NCBI GenBank assembly: GCA_013695055.1
Contig: JACDBF010000271.1
Location: forward strand, 1 to 6,428
Length of the DNA: 6,428 nucleotides
From: Actinomycetota bacterium
GTDB lineage: Bacteria > Actinomycetota > CADDZG01 > WHSQ01
Direction: 5' to 3'
Position 1 is the first letter of the stretch, and each line of letters opens with the position of its first letter. The translations under genes were made by a program, and so were the position numbers. Positions 1 through 4,025 of the stretch are shown one piece after another. The notes below the pieces were generated by a model. That model was given only the letters and a program-made list of their open reading frames with translations, did no database searches and was not told where the DNA came from.

Positions 1-30
1 GCCCTGATCGAACACCTCCACTTCGCGCAT
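1..30 (-). CDS. Start of the next small gene (cut by the window)
   Basis: ATG 30 overlaps the previous stop as TGATG and is preceded by GGAGAGGAG (37-45) with a 6-base gap. Only MREVEVFDQG is visible, so no product can be assigned. The clear ribosome site and overlap make a real start likely. Confidence 0.6.
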   Translation of the reverse strand, partial: MREVEVFDQG

Positions 31-203
31 CACGTTCTCCTCTCCATCTTGCTCTGATAGCTCGACAGCGACTCCAACGGTGCGCCGCACCTGCCGCACC
101 GCACGACCCTCTCCGGGGGATGCACGACCTTCCCGTACTCCTCCGCGTGAGGGCAATCTCCGACCCTGCGCTCCGGGTCTGGGCTTGTGGGAGGCTCGAT
201 CAC
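30..203 (-). CDS. 57-residue small protein with a putative zinc knuckle
   Basis: GTG 203 overlaps the stop of the micro-peptide as GTGA; the adjacent GTG at 206 is also possible. The ribosome site is weak (GGTGGGG upstream). The sequence begins MIEPPTSPDPERRVGDCPH, with Cys17 and His19, then VVHPPERVVRCGRCGAPL with Cys36 and Cys39, then a Ser-rich tail. The CxH plus CxxC arrangement could hold one zinc. The longer frame up to 449 is a shadow of the neighbouring 66-residue gene. It overlaps the next ATG by one base (TGATG). Function unknown. Confidence 0.7.
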   Translation of the reverse strand: MIEPPTSPDPERRVGDCPHAEEYGKVVHPPERVVRCGRCGAPLESLSSYQSKMERRT

Positions 204-268
204 CACGGTTTCCCCACCCGACGGAACAGCCCCCAGAATCCGAGGATCATCTTGTCGAAGAAGCTCAT
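200..268 (-). CDS. 22-residue amphipathic micro-peptide
   Basis: ATG 268 to TGA 200-202. It begins MSFFDKMILGFWGLF and ends RRVGKPW: one hydrophobic, aromatic stretch of about 15 residues followed by a basic end. Evidence that it is translated: GGAGG at 274-278 with a 5-base gap, an ATGA overlap with the gene before and a GTGA overlap with the gene after, so it fills the space exactly. Too short for a fold; it could associate with the membrane, act on a host target, or be a coupling leader for the next gene, which lacks a strong ribosome site. No family recognised. Confidence 0.55.
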   Translation of the reverse strand: MSFFDKMILGFWGLFRRVGKPW

Positions 269-465
269 CCTTCCCTCCATCCGAAGTAGACGCGGGGGTT
301 GTGCGTGAACTCCAATGAGCCGCGCACCCCGTCGGAACGGCGGAGCACGACCACGAACGGGGCCTGGAAACCGACCACATCGAAGTCGCGCTGCAATGCC
401 TCCGTATCCCACCGCTGACCAGCGCCAGCCGGAACCTCCGGCTGACCATAATCCTTGATCGTCAT
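265..465 (-). CDS. Small conserved actinophage protein of unknown function (66 residues)
   Basis: ATG 465 is preceded by GAGGAG (471-476) with a 5-base gap; an in-frame start at 486 lacks a ribosome site. It begins MTIKDYGQPEVPAGAGQRWD, then TEALQRDFDVVGFQAPFVVVLRR, DGVRGSLEFTHNPRVYFGW. The core pattern (LQRDF.V.GF.APFVVV.RR.DGV.GSLEFTH.PR.YF) is one I recall as a widespread small actinobacteriophage family, with a compact beta fold and no assigned function. ATGA overlaps join it to the genes on both sides. The high conservation of the GSLEFTH segment suggests a binding surface, but the partner is unknown. Confidence 0.85.
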   Translation of the reverse strand: MTIKDYGQPEVPAGAGQRWDTEALQRDFDVVGFQAPFVVVLRRSDGVRGSLEFTHNPRVYFGWREG

Positions 466-653
466 GCCTTCTCCTCTCGATTGCACTCACAAGGGTCGCC
501 CAGACCGCAAACCGGGCACGCCGACCTGCCGCACCCCCGACACACACCATCGCGGCCCACCGTCGGGAGATCCGGGTCGCAGCCCCCGTAGTGGTGAACT
601 CCGGGGATCGGGGCTTCCGGCGCGTAGGGACGATGAACCGGCTCACACCTCAT
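462..653 (-). CDS. 63-residue Cys-rich zinc-ribbon-like protein
   Basis: ATG 653 with GGGAG 7 bases upstream (661-665), inside the end of the previous gene. Eight cysteines in 63 residues: Cys3, Cys25, then GVCRGCGRSACPVCG with two CxxC pairs (38/41, 46/49) and CEC (55/57). The N-terminal half is Pro/His-rich (HRPYAPEAPIPGVHH). The pairs probably hold one or two zinc ions. No DNA-binding helix is evident. It overlaps the previous gene by 11 bases and the next by four (ATGA), so it is translated as part of the same chain. Function unknown; a host RNA polymerase or nucleic-acid binder is a guess only. Confidence 0.75.
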   Translation of the reverse strand: MRCEPVHRPYAPEAPIPGVHHYGGCDPDLPTVGRDGVCRGCGRSACPVCGLGDPCECNREEKA

Positions 654-918
654 GGGCCGACTCCCGACCGACGATGAACGCCCGGATCATCTCGTACAGG
701 TCGCGCTTCGTCCGATGCCCCACACTGAAGACATCCGAGACTCCGCCTCCCTGATTCGACATCCGGTAGAGGGCCACACCGCCGTACGCTCCGTCGATGT
801 AGTACGCGCCCACGGTCGCCTTCAGCGACCCATCCTCCTGCCGCGTCCAGATCTCGACATCGCCGCCGTTCAGAACACGGCACAGCCCGTCGAGGTGCTT
901 GTCAGTGATTCTGTCCAT
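643..918 (-). CDS. Small conserved actinophage protein of unknown function (91 residues)
   Basis: ATG 918 is preceded by GGGAGG (925-930) with a 6-base gap; a start at 1092 would run over the 47-residue gene and is rejected. The sequence begins MDRITDKHLDGLCRVLNG and contains a short beta-rich core (ATVGAYYIDGAYGGVALYRM, GGGVSDVF) and a C-terminal helix (KRDLYEMIRAFIVG). The pattern ITDKHLD, GAYGGV.L.RM, GGVSDV and KR.LY...AFI is one I recall from many actinobacteriophage genomes, always as a small protein without known function. No catalytic motif is visible. It lies between two Cys-rich genes and overlaps the next by 11 bases. Identity as a phage gene is fairly sure; function unknown. Confidence 0.85.
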   Translation of the reverse strand: MDRITDKHLDGLCRVLNGGDVEIWTRQEDGSLKATVGAYYIDGAYGGVALYRMSNQGGGVSDVFSVGHRTKRDLYEMIRAFIVGRESAHEV

Positions 919-920
919 CT

Positions 921-1064
921 TCAGCCTCCCCTCACGCAGTCGTCGCAATCGTGGGCGTCGCCACACGCATCGCAGAACTCGTCCTCGACATCCGAGACCG
1001 TCGAGTACGGGGAATCCCGCTTCTCGGAATCCCACTCCTGGGCCTCCACACACTGATCGCTCAT
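921..1064 (-). CDS. 47-residue acidic Cys-rich protein, putative zinc finger
   Basis: ATG 1064 is preceded by GGAGGG with a 6-base gap, and the reading frame ends at TGA 921-923, two bases before the next ATG. The N-terminal half is acidic and Ser-rich (MSDQCVEAQEWDSEKRDSPY). The C-terminal part EFCDACGDAHDCDDCVRGG has two CxxC pairs (Cys31/34, Cys40/43), as in small zinc-binding folds, though the five-residue spacing between pairs is short. It is the first gene after the promoter and so probably the first translated in its transcript. No family is recognised. It could bind DNA, RNA or a host protein; none of these can be decided from sequence. Confidence 0.7.
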   Translation of the reverse strand: MSDQCVEAQEWDSEKRDSPYSTVSDVEDEFCDACGDAHDCDDCVRGG

Positions 1065-1103
1065 CCTGTTCCCTCCTCGGGGATCGGGGCACTATCTGGC
1101 CTC

Positions 1104-1131
1104 ATTGTACTCGTTTGCGGGCAGAACTCAA
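1104..1131 (-). promoter_or_regulatory. Sigma70-type promoter for the small-gene cluster
   Basis: On the minus strand TTGAGT (1126-1131) is followed after 16 bases by TACAAT (1104-1109). These match four of six and five of six bases of the TTGACA/TATAAT consensus. Transcription would start near 1097, leaving a leader of roughly 33 bases before ATG 1064. The location in the only sizeable gap and ahead of the small-gene run supports it. A moderate match in high-GC DNA is unlikely to be chance but is unproven. Confidence 0.6.
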
Positions 1132-1135
1132 CCGA

Positions 1136-1143
1136 GAACGTTC
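1136..1143. promoter_or_regulatory. 8-base palindrome GAACGTTC upstream of the -35 box
   Basis: A perfect inverted repeat four bases upstream of the -35 element, where an activator or repressor dimer could bind. It resembles half-sites of the actinobacterial LexA box (GAAC, four-base spacer, GTTC) but lacks the spacer, so it is not a normal LexA site. It could be coincidental. Confidence 0.25.
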
Positions 1144-1168
1144 CACACCCGACCGACTGGCATCGCTT

Positions 1169-2392
1169 CTAGCGGATAGCCGCCGTGAACGCCGCCACTG
1201 CGGGCTTCGGCGTCTTGTCCGACCGCCAGAGGCCGAAGTGCTGCTCCATCGACTCGATCCCCCAAGAGTCGTAGTCGTCTGCGACATAGAGGAGCAAGTG
1301 GCCGTGGCGCGGGTTCGCTCGCCACTGGCCGATCGCGAGCCGCACCATGTCCGCCTGGTTCTGCTCGCTCGTCCCGCGAGGAGCGGGGCTTCCGTCAGGC
1401 CTGTCCGTAGGACATCCGAACTCGCTCGCATGAACCGGGCCGGTGTAGCCGATCCTTCGGGTTAGCTGCTCGGCCAGCGACTCGGCGGGGTTATCGAAGA
1501 TCGAGCGCGTCCAGCCGGTCACGGCTCCCTGCCGGGTCATGTACGCCCCGGTCTGGTTGTCCCCGAACTCGTACGGGTGGCACGACCATTCATCGAACTT
1601 GATCCCGAGATCGAGCAGACGCTCATTCCAGCGCATCACCGGCTCGTTCCAGACGCCGGGGAGCGCCGATCCGGGCCAGCCCCAACCGTCGCCAGCGCTT
1701 GAACTCGCCACGACCGGGATTGCGCTGTTCGCCTTGATCGCGCCGTGCGCGACGTTGTGGAGGGCGACGTAGTAGGCCGGATCGCCCATCGCGCCCGTCG
1801 TGGGATGGATCAGGAAGTGGATGTTCGGCTCGTTCCACGGCTCGATCCCGACGCAGAGACCTGGGTAGTTCATCTGTAGCCACTTGGCAAGCTGTCCGCA
1901 GAACCATCCGAAGTCGGCGGGATTGTAGGGGCCGATCTTGTCGTCCCTGTTGCCGTTCGACCATCTCGGCGCGTAGCCGATCACCGCGTACAGCTTCAGT
2001 CCGTGCTTGACGAGCGCGTCGCAGATGAACTTCGCCCTCGTGTAGTTGACGTTCCCGCGAGTGCCTTCCATCCACGACCAGGCGAGATCGTCCCGGACGA
2101 TCTGAGCACCTGCCGCCTTGTAGCGGGCGACATTCGCGTCGATGCTCGCTGCGTCGTCGCGGAGGTGGACGCAGAAGCCGATCAGTCCCGACGCCGCAGG
2201 TGATGGTGGCGGCGGTGGGGGTGTCGGAGAGTCGAGGGCTTTCCGGGCCTGCCCGATCTTGTCAAGCCCCTGCCACCACTTTGTCGTTGTGTTCGCCTGC
2301 CAGTCAGCCGAGCGCTTCGCGTAACCGACAGTCGTCTGTTTTAGGATCGCGACTGCCTCATCGAGCAGCCTCTGAATCTCAGCGTTCGTCAA
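1169..2392 (-). CDS. Clan GH-A glycoside hydrolase (GH39/GH5-like TIM barrel) with N-terminal helical segment
   Basis: 407 residues from TTG 2392. Residues 1-54 are predicted helical and charged (EIQRLLDEAVAILKQTTVG). About 55-66 are a polyproline linker (SPTPPPPPPSP), and about 69-407 a TIM-barrel glycosidase. Visible clan GH-A landmarks: RDDLAWSWME at 100-109, EPWNEPN at 184-190 with Glu188 as acid/base, WSCHPYEF at 269-276, ASEFG at 322-326 with Glu324 as nucleophile, and a C-terminal FGLWRSDKTPKPA. Both catalytic glutamates are present and the barrel appears complete, so it should be active as a retaining enzyme. The substrate cannot be read; cell-wall or capsular polysaccharide of the host is likely by context. 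No signal peptide is seen, so it would be packaged in the virion or released at lysis. The N-terminal segment could anchor or multimerise it. It is the last gene before the promoter gap. The family within the clan (39, 5 or another) is uncertain. Confidence 0.85.
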   Translation of the reverse strand: MTNAEIQRLLDEAVAILKQTTVGYAKRSADWQANTTTKWWQGLDKIGQARKALDSPTPPPPPPSPAASGLIGFCVHLRDDAASIDANVARYKAAGAQIVRDDLAWSWMEGTRGNVNYTRAKFICDALVKHGLKLYAVIGYAPRWSNGNRDDKIGPYNPADFGWFCGQLAKWLQMNYPGLCVGIEPWNEPNIHFLIHPTTGAMGDPAYYVALHNVAHGAIKANSAIPVVASSSAGDGWGWPGSALPGVWNEPVMRWNERLLDLGIKFDEWSCHPYEFGDNQTGAYMTRQGAVTGWTRSIFDNPAESLAEQLTRRIGYTGPVHASEFGCPTDRPDGSPAPRGTSEQNQADMVRLAIGQWRANPRHGHLLLYVADDYDSWGIESMEQHFGLWRSDKTPKPAVAAFTAAIR

Positions 2393-2400
2393 CTAGCCGA

Positions 2401-2406
2401 CCTTCC
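2401..2406 (-). promoter_or_regulatory. Ribosome site GGAAGG deciding the TTG start of the glycosidase
   Basis: GGAAGG lies 8 bases upstream of TTG 2392. A TAG codon in the same frame at 2393-2395 directly precedes the TTG, so no earlier start is possible and no ATG or GTG follows until well inside the protein. It sits in the 25-base gap after the membrane-protein gene. Confidence 0.6.
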
Positions 2407-2417
2407 ACTGGTGGGTT

Positions 2418-2846
2418 TCACGGGACGACCGCGCCTGGCTTCGGGCCACATGCGTCGGGGGGGATCCGGGCGAGCGCGGCTGCGTAGAAGCCAGCGGCCT
2501 CAGCTTTCTCCTCCGGCGTGCGCTGCTTCGAGACGGCCGTTCGCCTTGCGGCGTCTTCGAGGATGGTGCGGAGCGTCTCCCGAGTCTTATTCAACTCCGA
2601 ACAGACGAGCGCCGTCGTCACTCCGAGTTCCTTGTCTACCTGGTAGCCGCGAAAGAAGGATAACACCACGAACGCGGCGAGGATCAGGTAGCCGACCTTC
2701 ATAAGCCGAAACGCGCTTCTGAGCACCCTGGCGGCCTCCACCCGTGCGACCTCTGCCGCGACGCGGGCCGCGATCAGAGCCTCTTCCTCGCTCACACCAA
2801 CAACCGGCGCTGGCTGCTGCTCCACGTCGGGGGTCTCCTCGTTCAC
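2418..2846 (-). CDS. Single-pass membrane protein of the lysis cassette, two external cysteines
   Basis: 142 residues from GTG 2846, which overlaps the preceding stop as GTGA; a GTG at 2855 is also in frame. Longer starts would run through the two upstream genes. Residues 1-20 are acidic and proline-containing, about 19-45 form an Ala/Glu/Arg-rich helix, and about 51-66 are one membrane span (VGYLILAAFVVLSFF). The rest, about 67-142, is helical with Cys82 (VCSELNKTRETLRTIL) and Cys133 (PPDACGPKPG). With positive charge before the span (RSAFRLMK) the tail would face outside, where the cysteines could form a disulphide. Single-span proteins with this N-in topology and two spaced cysteines are common near actinophage lysis genes; their exact role is not established. 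The topology recalls Rz-type proteins, but a Gram-positive host would need no outer-membrane spanin. Confidence 0.78.
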   Translation of the reverse strand: MNEETPDVEQQPAPVVGVSEEEALIAARVAAEVARVEAARVLRSAFRLMKVGYLILAAFVVLSFFRGYQVDKELGVTTALVCSELNKTRETLRTILEDAARRTAVSKQRTPEEKAEAAGFYAAALARIPPDACGPKPGAVVP

Positions 2847-2941
2847 CAGGGCCACCAGCCGAACTGGGCGGACACGCCGACTAGGGTGCAGGCCGTCAGC
2901 CAGGACGCGCTCACCGGCCAGCACTTCAAGAAGTCCTTCAT
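2843..2941 (-). CDS. 32-residue aromatic hydrophobic peptide in the lysis cassette
   Basis: Begins at ATG 2941 and ends with TGA 2843-2845. It begins MKDFLKCWPV and ends SAQFGWWPW; five tryptophans, two cysteines, and a hydrophobic stretch at about 13-31 that could cross or lie in the membrane. Support for a real gene: AGGAGGT 10 bases upstream, an ATGA overlap with the holin-like gene before it, and a GTGA overlap with the membrane gene after it. It may be a lysis accessory such as an antiholin or pinholin-like peptide, or simply keep ribosomes moving between its neighbours. I recognise no family. The alternative reading is the tail of a longer frame from GTG 3169, which looks like a shadow of the holin-like gene. 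Confidence 0.55.
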   Translation of the reverse strand: MKDFLKCWPVSASWLTACTLVGVSAQFGWWPW

Positions 2942-3165
2942 GGGAGGCGCGACCTCCTCTCGTGCTCGTCGTCCTCCTCCTGCTGTCGCAGCTTGATCTT
3001 CGAGTCTGCGGAGAGGACGAAGGGCAAGCCCATAAGGGCACCAGACAACGCCAGAATGAAAGGACGCTCGGCCTGTGTGTAGATCAGCTCGTGGAAGAAT
3101 CCGAACGCGCCGATCGTGAACATGATCGCGTCCCGTGTCAGTCGTGTGAGGATCGCGTTCAACAA
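2938..3165 (-). CDS. Small two-helix membrane protein, holin candidate
   Basis: 75 residues. TTG at 3165 is chosen because GGAGG at 3176-3180 lies 10 bases upstream; the adjacent TTG at 3162 is equally possible. Two hydrophobic segments are visible, about 13-29 (IMFTIGAFGFFHELIY) and 36-52 (FILALSGALMGLPFVL), separated by a short TQAER loop. A strongly charged tail follows (KIKLRQQEEDDEHERR). Small size, two membrane spans, charged C-terminus and position directly after the endolysin-like gene fit a phage holin, which forms membrane lesions at lysis. Similar short proteins with a HEL.. segment and ERP between helices recur in actinobacteriophages, by memory of the family rather than a search. 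Its stop overlaps the next start as ATGA. It could also be another small phage membrane protein without holin activity. Confidence 0.75.
   Translation of the reverse strand: MLNAILTRLTRDAIMFTIGAFGFFHELIYTQAERPFILALSGALMGLPFVLSADSKIKLRQQEEDDEHERRSRLP
2942..2958 (-). promoter_or_regulatory. Ribosome site AGGAGGT folded into a hairpin before the 32-residue ORF
   Basis: On the coding strand AGGAGGT (2952-2958) is followed by CGCGCCTCCC and then ATG 2941. GGAGG (2953-2957) pairs perfectly with CCTCC (2943-2947), with a further T-G wobble closing a CGC loop. The near-perfect ribosome site would thus be hidden unless a ribosome translating the end of the holin-like gene melts it. The pairing is seen in the sequence; its regulatory effect is inferred. 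Confidence 0.5.
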
Positions 3166-3196
3166 TCACCGCCCGCCTCCTTCGTCGCGTTGCGCA

Positions 3197-3991
3197 TCAG
3201 TCGCTGAACGGGATTCGGACGCGAGGCCACGAGAGCATCGCCTCGGGGTTGAAGCCGCGAGCGCCGAAGTGCGCGTGATCCATGATGAACGAGTGCGGCC
3301 AATCACCGACCTTCCCGATGATCTCACCAGCGACGAGACGCTCACCGAGGCCGACGATCCGGTCGAGGTGCGTTAGGAAACCAGCAGTCCCATCATCGAA
3401 CTCAATCGTCGTGTGCTCACCGAAGATCGTCCCAACCGGGCCACGGTGCGGGTCATAACCCCCGACCTTCGACACATACCCCGGCTTCGGGGAGACGACA
3501 ATCGAGCCTGCCGGTGCGTGAACGTCAATCGCATTATCGGACTGCCAGTTGCCGAGAGCGCGGCGCATATGGTCGGCGACCCCTCCGAGGTACTCAGTCG
3601 GCACCGACGCCGGGTAGAGGAAGCAGCGGCGGAGGAGCGGCAGCGGCTTCGACTTCATGTGCAGGCTGATCGCGAGCGCATCCCAGGCGAGGGCGACTGG
3701 CTTCCGCGCTCCGCGCTCGCGCTGCGCGATCAGCGACCGTGCGAACGTCACCGGGCCGACCTCACCGTCCGGCCGCAGCTTCCAGAACCGTTGCGCGACC
3801 TGCGTCGCGTGAACGGTTCGGCGGTTGAAGACCGTGTCGAGCGTCGCGAGCGTGCCGGAGAACGAGCCTGCATCCCATCGTTTCAGCATCCGCTTCCAGG
3901 CGAGAACGTCGAGGCCGACGCTCGGCCCGTCGCCGGAGTCCGGCCCGACGAGCGTCCGGTACGGGACAAGCTCTAGGCGGGGCAGCGTCAC
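3197..3991 (-). CDS. Endolysin-like protein: peptidoglycan-binding domain plus M23 (LytM-type) peptidase fold
   Basis: 264 residues from GTG 3991. An ATG at 4066 would lengthen it, but the added residues are Arg/Ser-rich, overlap the LamG gene by 41 bases and look like its shadow. Residues about 24-90 resemble a peptidoglycan-binding domain (SVGLDVLAWKRML; RFWKLRPDGEVGPVTFARSL). Residues about 138-250 follow the M23 order: SDNAIDVHAPAGS (152-163), FLTHLDRIVGLGERLVAGEIIGKVG (His208 of the HL motif), then DHAHFGA with the HxH pair His239/His241. The usual first zinc ligand of HxxxD is Asp152 rather than His, so catalysis may be altered or lost. M23 enzymes cut peptidoglycan cross-bridges; here the role would be host lysis. 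No signal peptide is seen. There is no convincing ribosome site in the 34-base gap after the LamG stop, so the start is uncertain. Confidence 0.82.
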   Translation of the reverse strand: MTLPRLELVPYRTLVGPDSGDGPSVGLDVLAWKRMLKRWDAGSFSGTLATLDTVFNRRTVHATQVAQRFWKLRPDGEVGPVTFARSLIAQRERGARKPVALAWDALAISLHMKSKPLPLLRRCFLYPASVPTEYLGGVADHMRRALGNWQSDNAIDVHAPAGSIVVSPKPGYVSKVGGYDPHRGPVGTIFGEHTTIEFDDGTAGFLTHLDRIVGLGERLVAGEIIGKVGDWPHSFIMDHAHFGARGFNPEAMLSWPRVRIPFSD

Positions 3992-4025
3992 CCCGCGTAG
4001 GTTAGTGGCTCGCGAGGACGTTCGG

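Larger units (their letters stand above)
1065..1168 (-). other. Intergenic gap holding a promoter and leader
   Basis: 104 bases without a gene, much longer than any other gap here. It contains the promoter at 1104-1131, a palindrome at 1136-1143, and the ribosome site GGAGGG at 1071-1076. I looked for a terminator hairpin with a T run for the upstream glycosidase on the minus strand and saw none. Confidence 0.6.

Noticed and set aside
200..646. 148-residue minus-strand frame ending in the micro-peptide
   Set aside because: Its body is a shadow of the 63- and 66-residue genes; only the final 22 codons from ATG 268 are supported.
603..1090. 12-base repeat GGGGATCGGGGC at 603-614 and 1079-1090
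   Set aside because: Short, G-rich, one copy inside a coding region, and no further copies noticed; likely chance in high-GC DNA.
643..1092. Longer 149-residue version of the 91-residue protein
   Set aside because: The extra N-terminus is Arg/Gly-rich and runs over the 47-residue Cys-rich gene in another frame; ATG 918 has its own ribosome site.
1065..1168. Rho-independent terminator after the glycosidase gene
   Set aside because: No stable GC stem followed by a T run was found on the minus strand.
2418..3041. 207-residue version of the single-pass membrane protein
   Set aside because: The added part is Ser/Arg-rich and overlaps two better-supported genes; GTG 2846 gives a GTGA junction.
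2843..3169. 108-residue frame from GTG 3169 overlapping the holin-like gene
   Set aside because: Most of it is Arg/His-rich shadow sequence; only its last 32 residues, with their own ATG and ribosome site, look real.
3413..3976. Plus-strand open frame of 187 codons opposite the endolysin-like gene
   Set aside because: Arg/Asp-rich shadow typical of the antisense of a high-GC gene; the minus strand has clear PGBD and M23 motifs.
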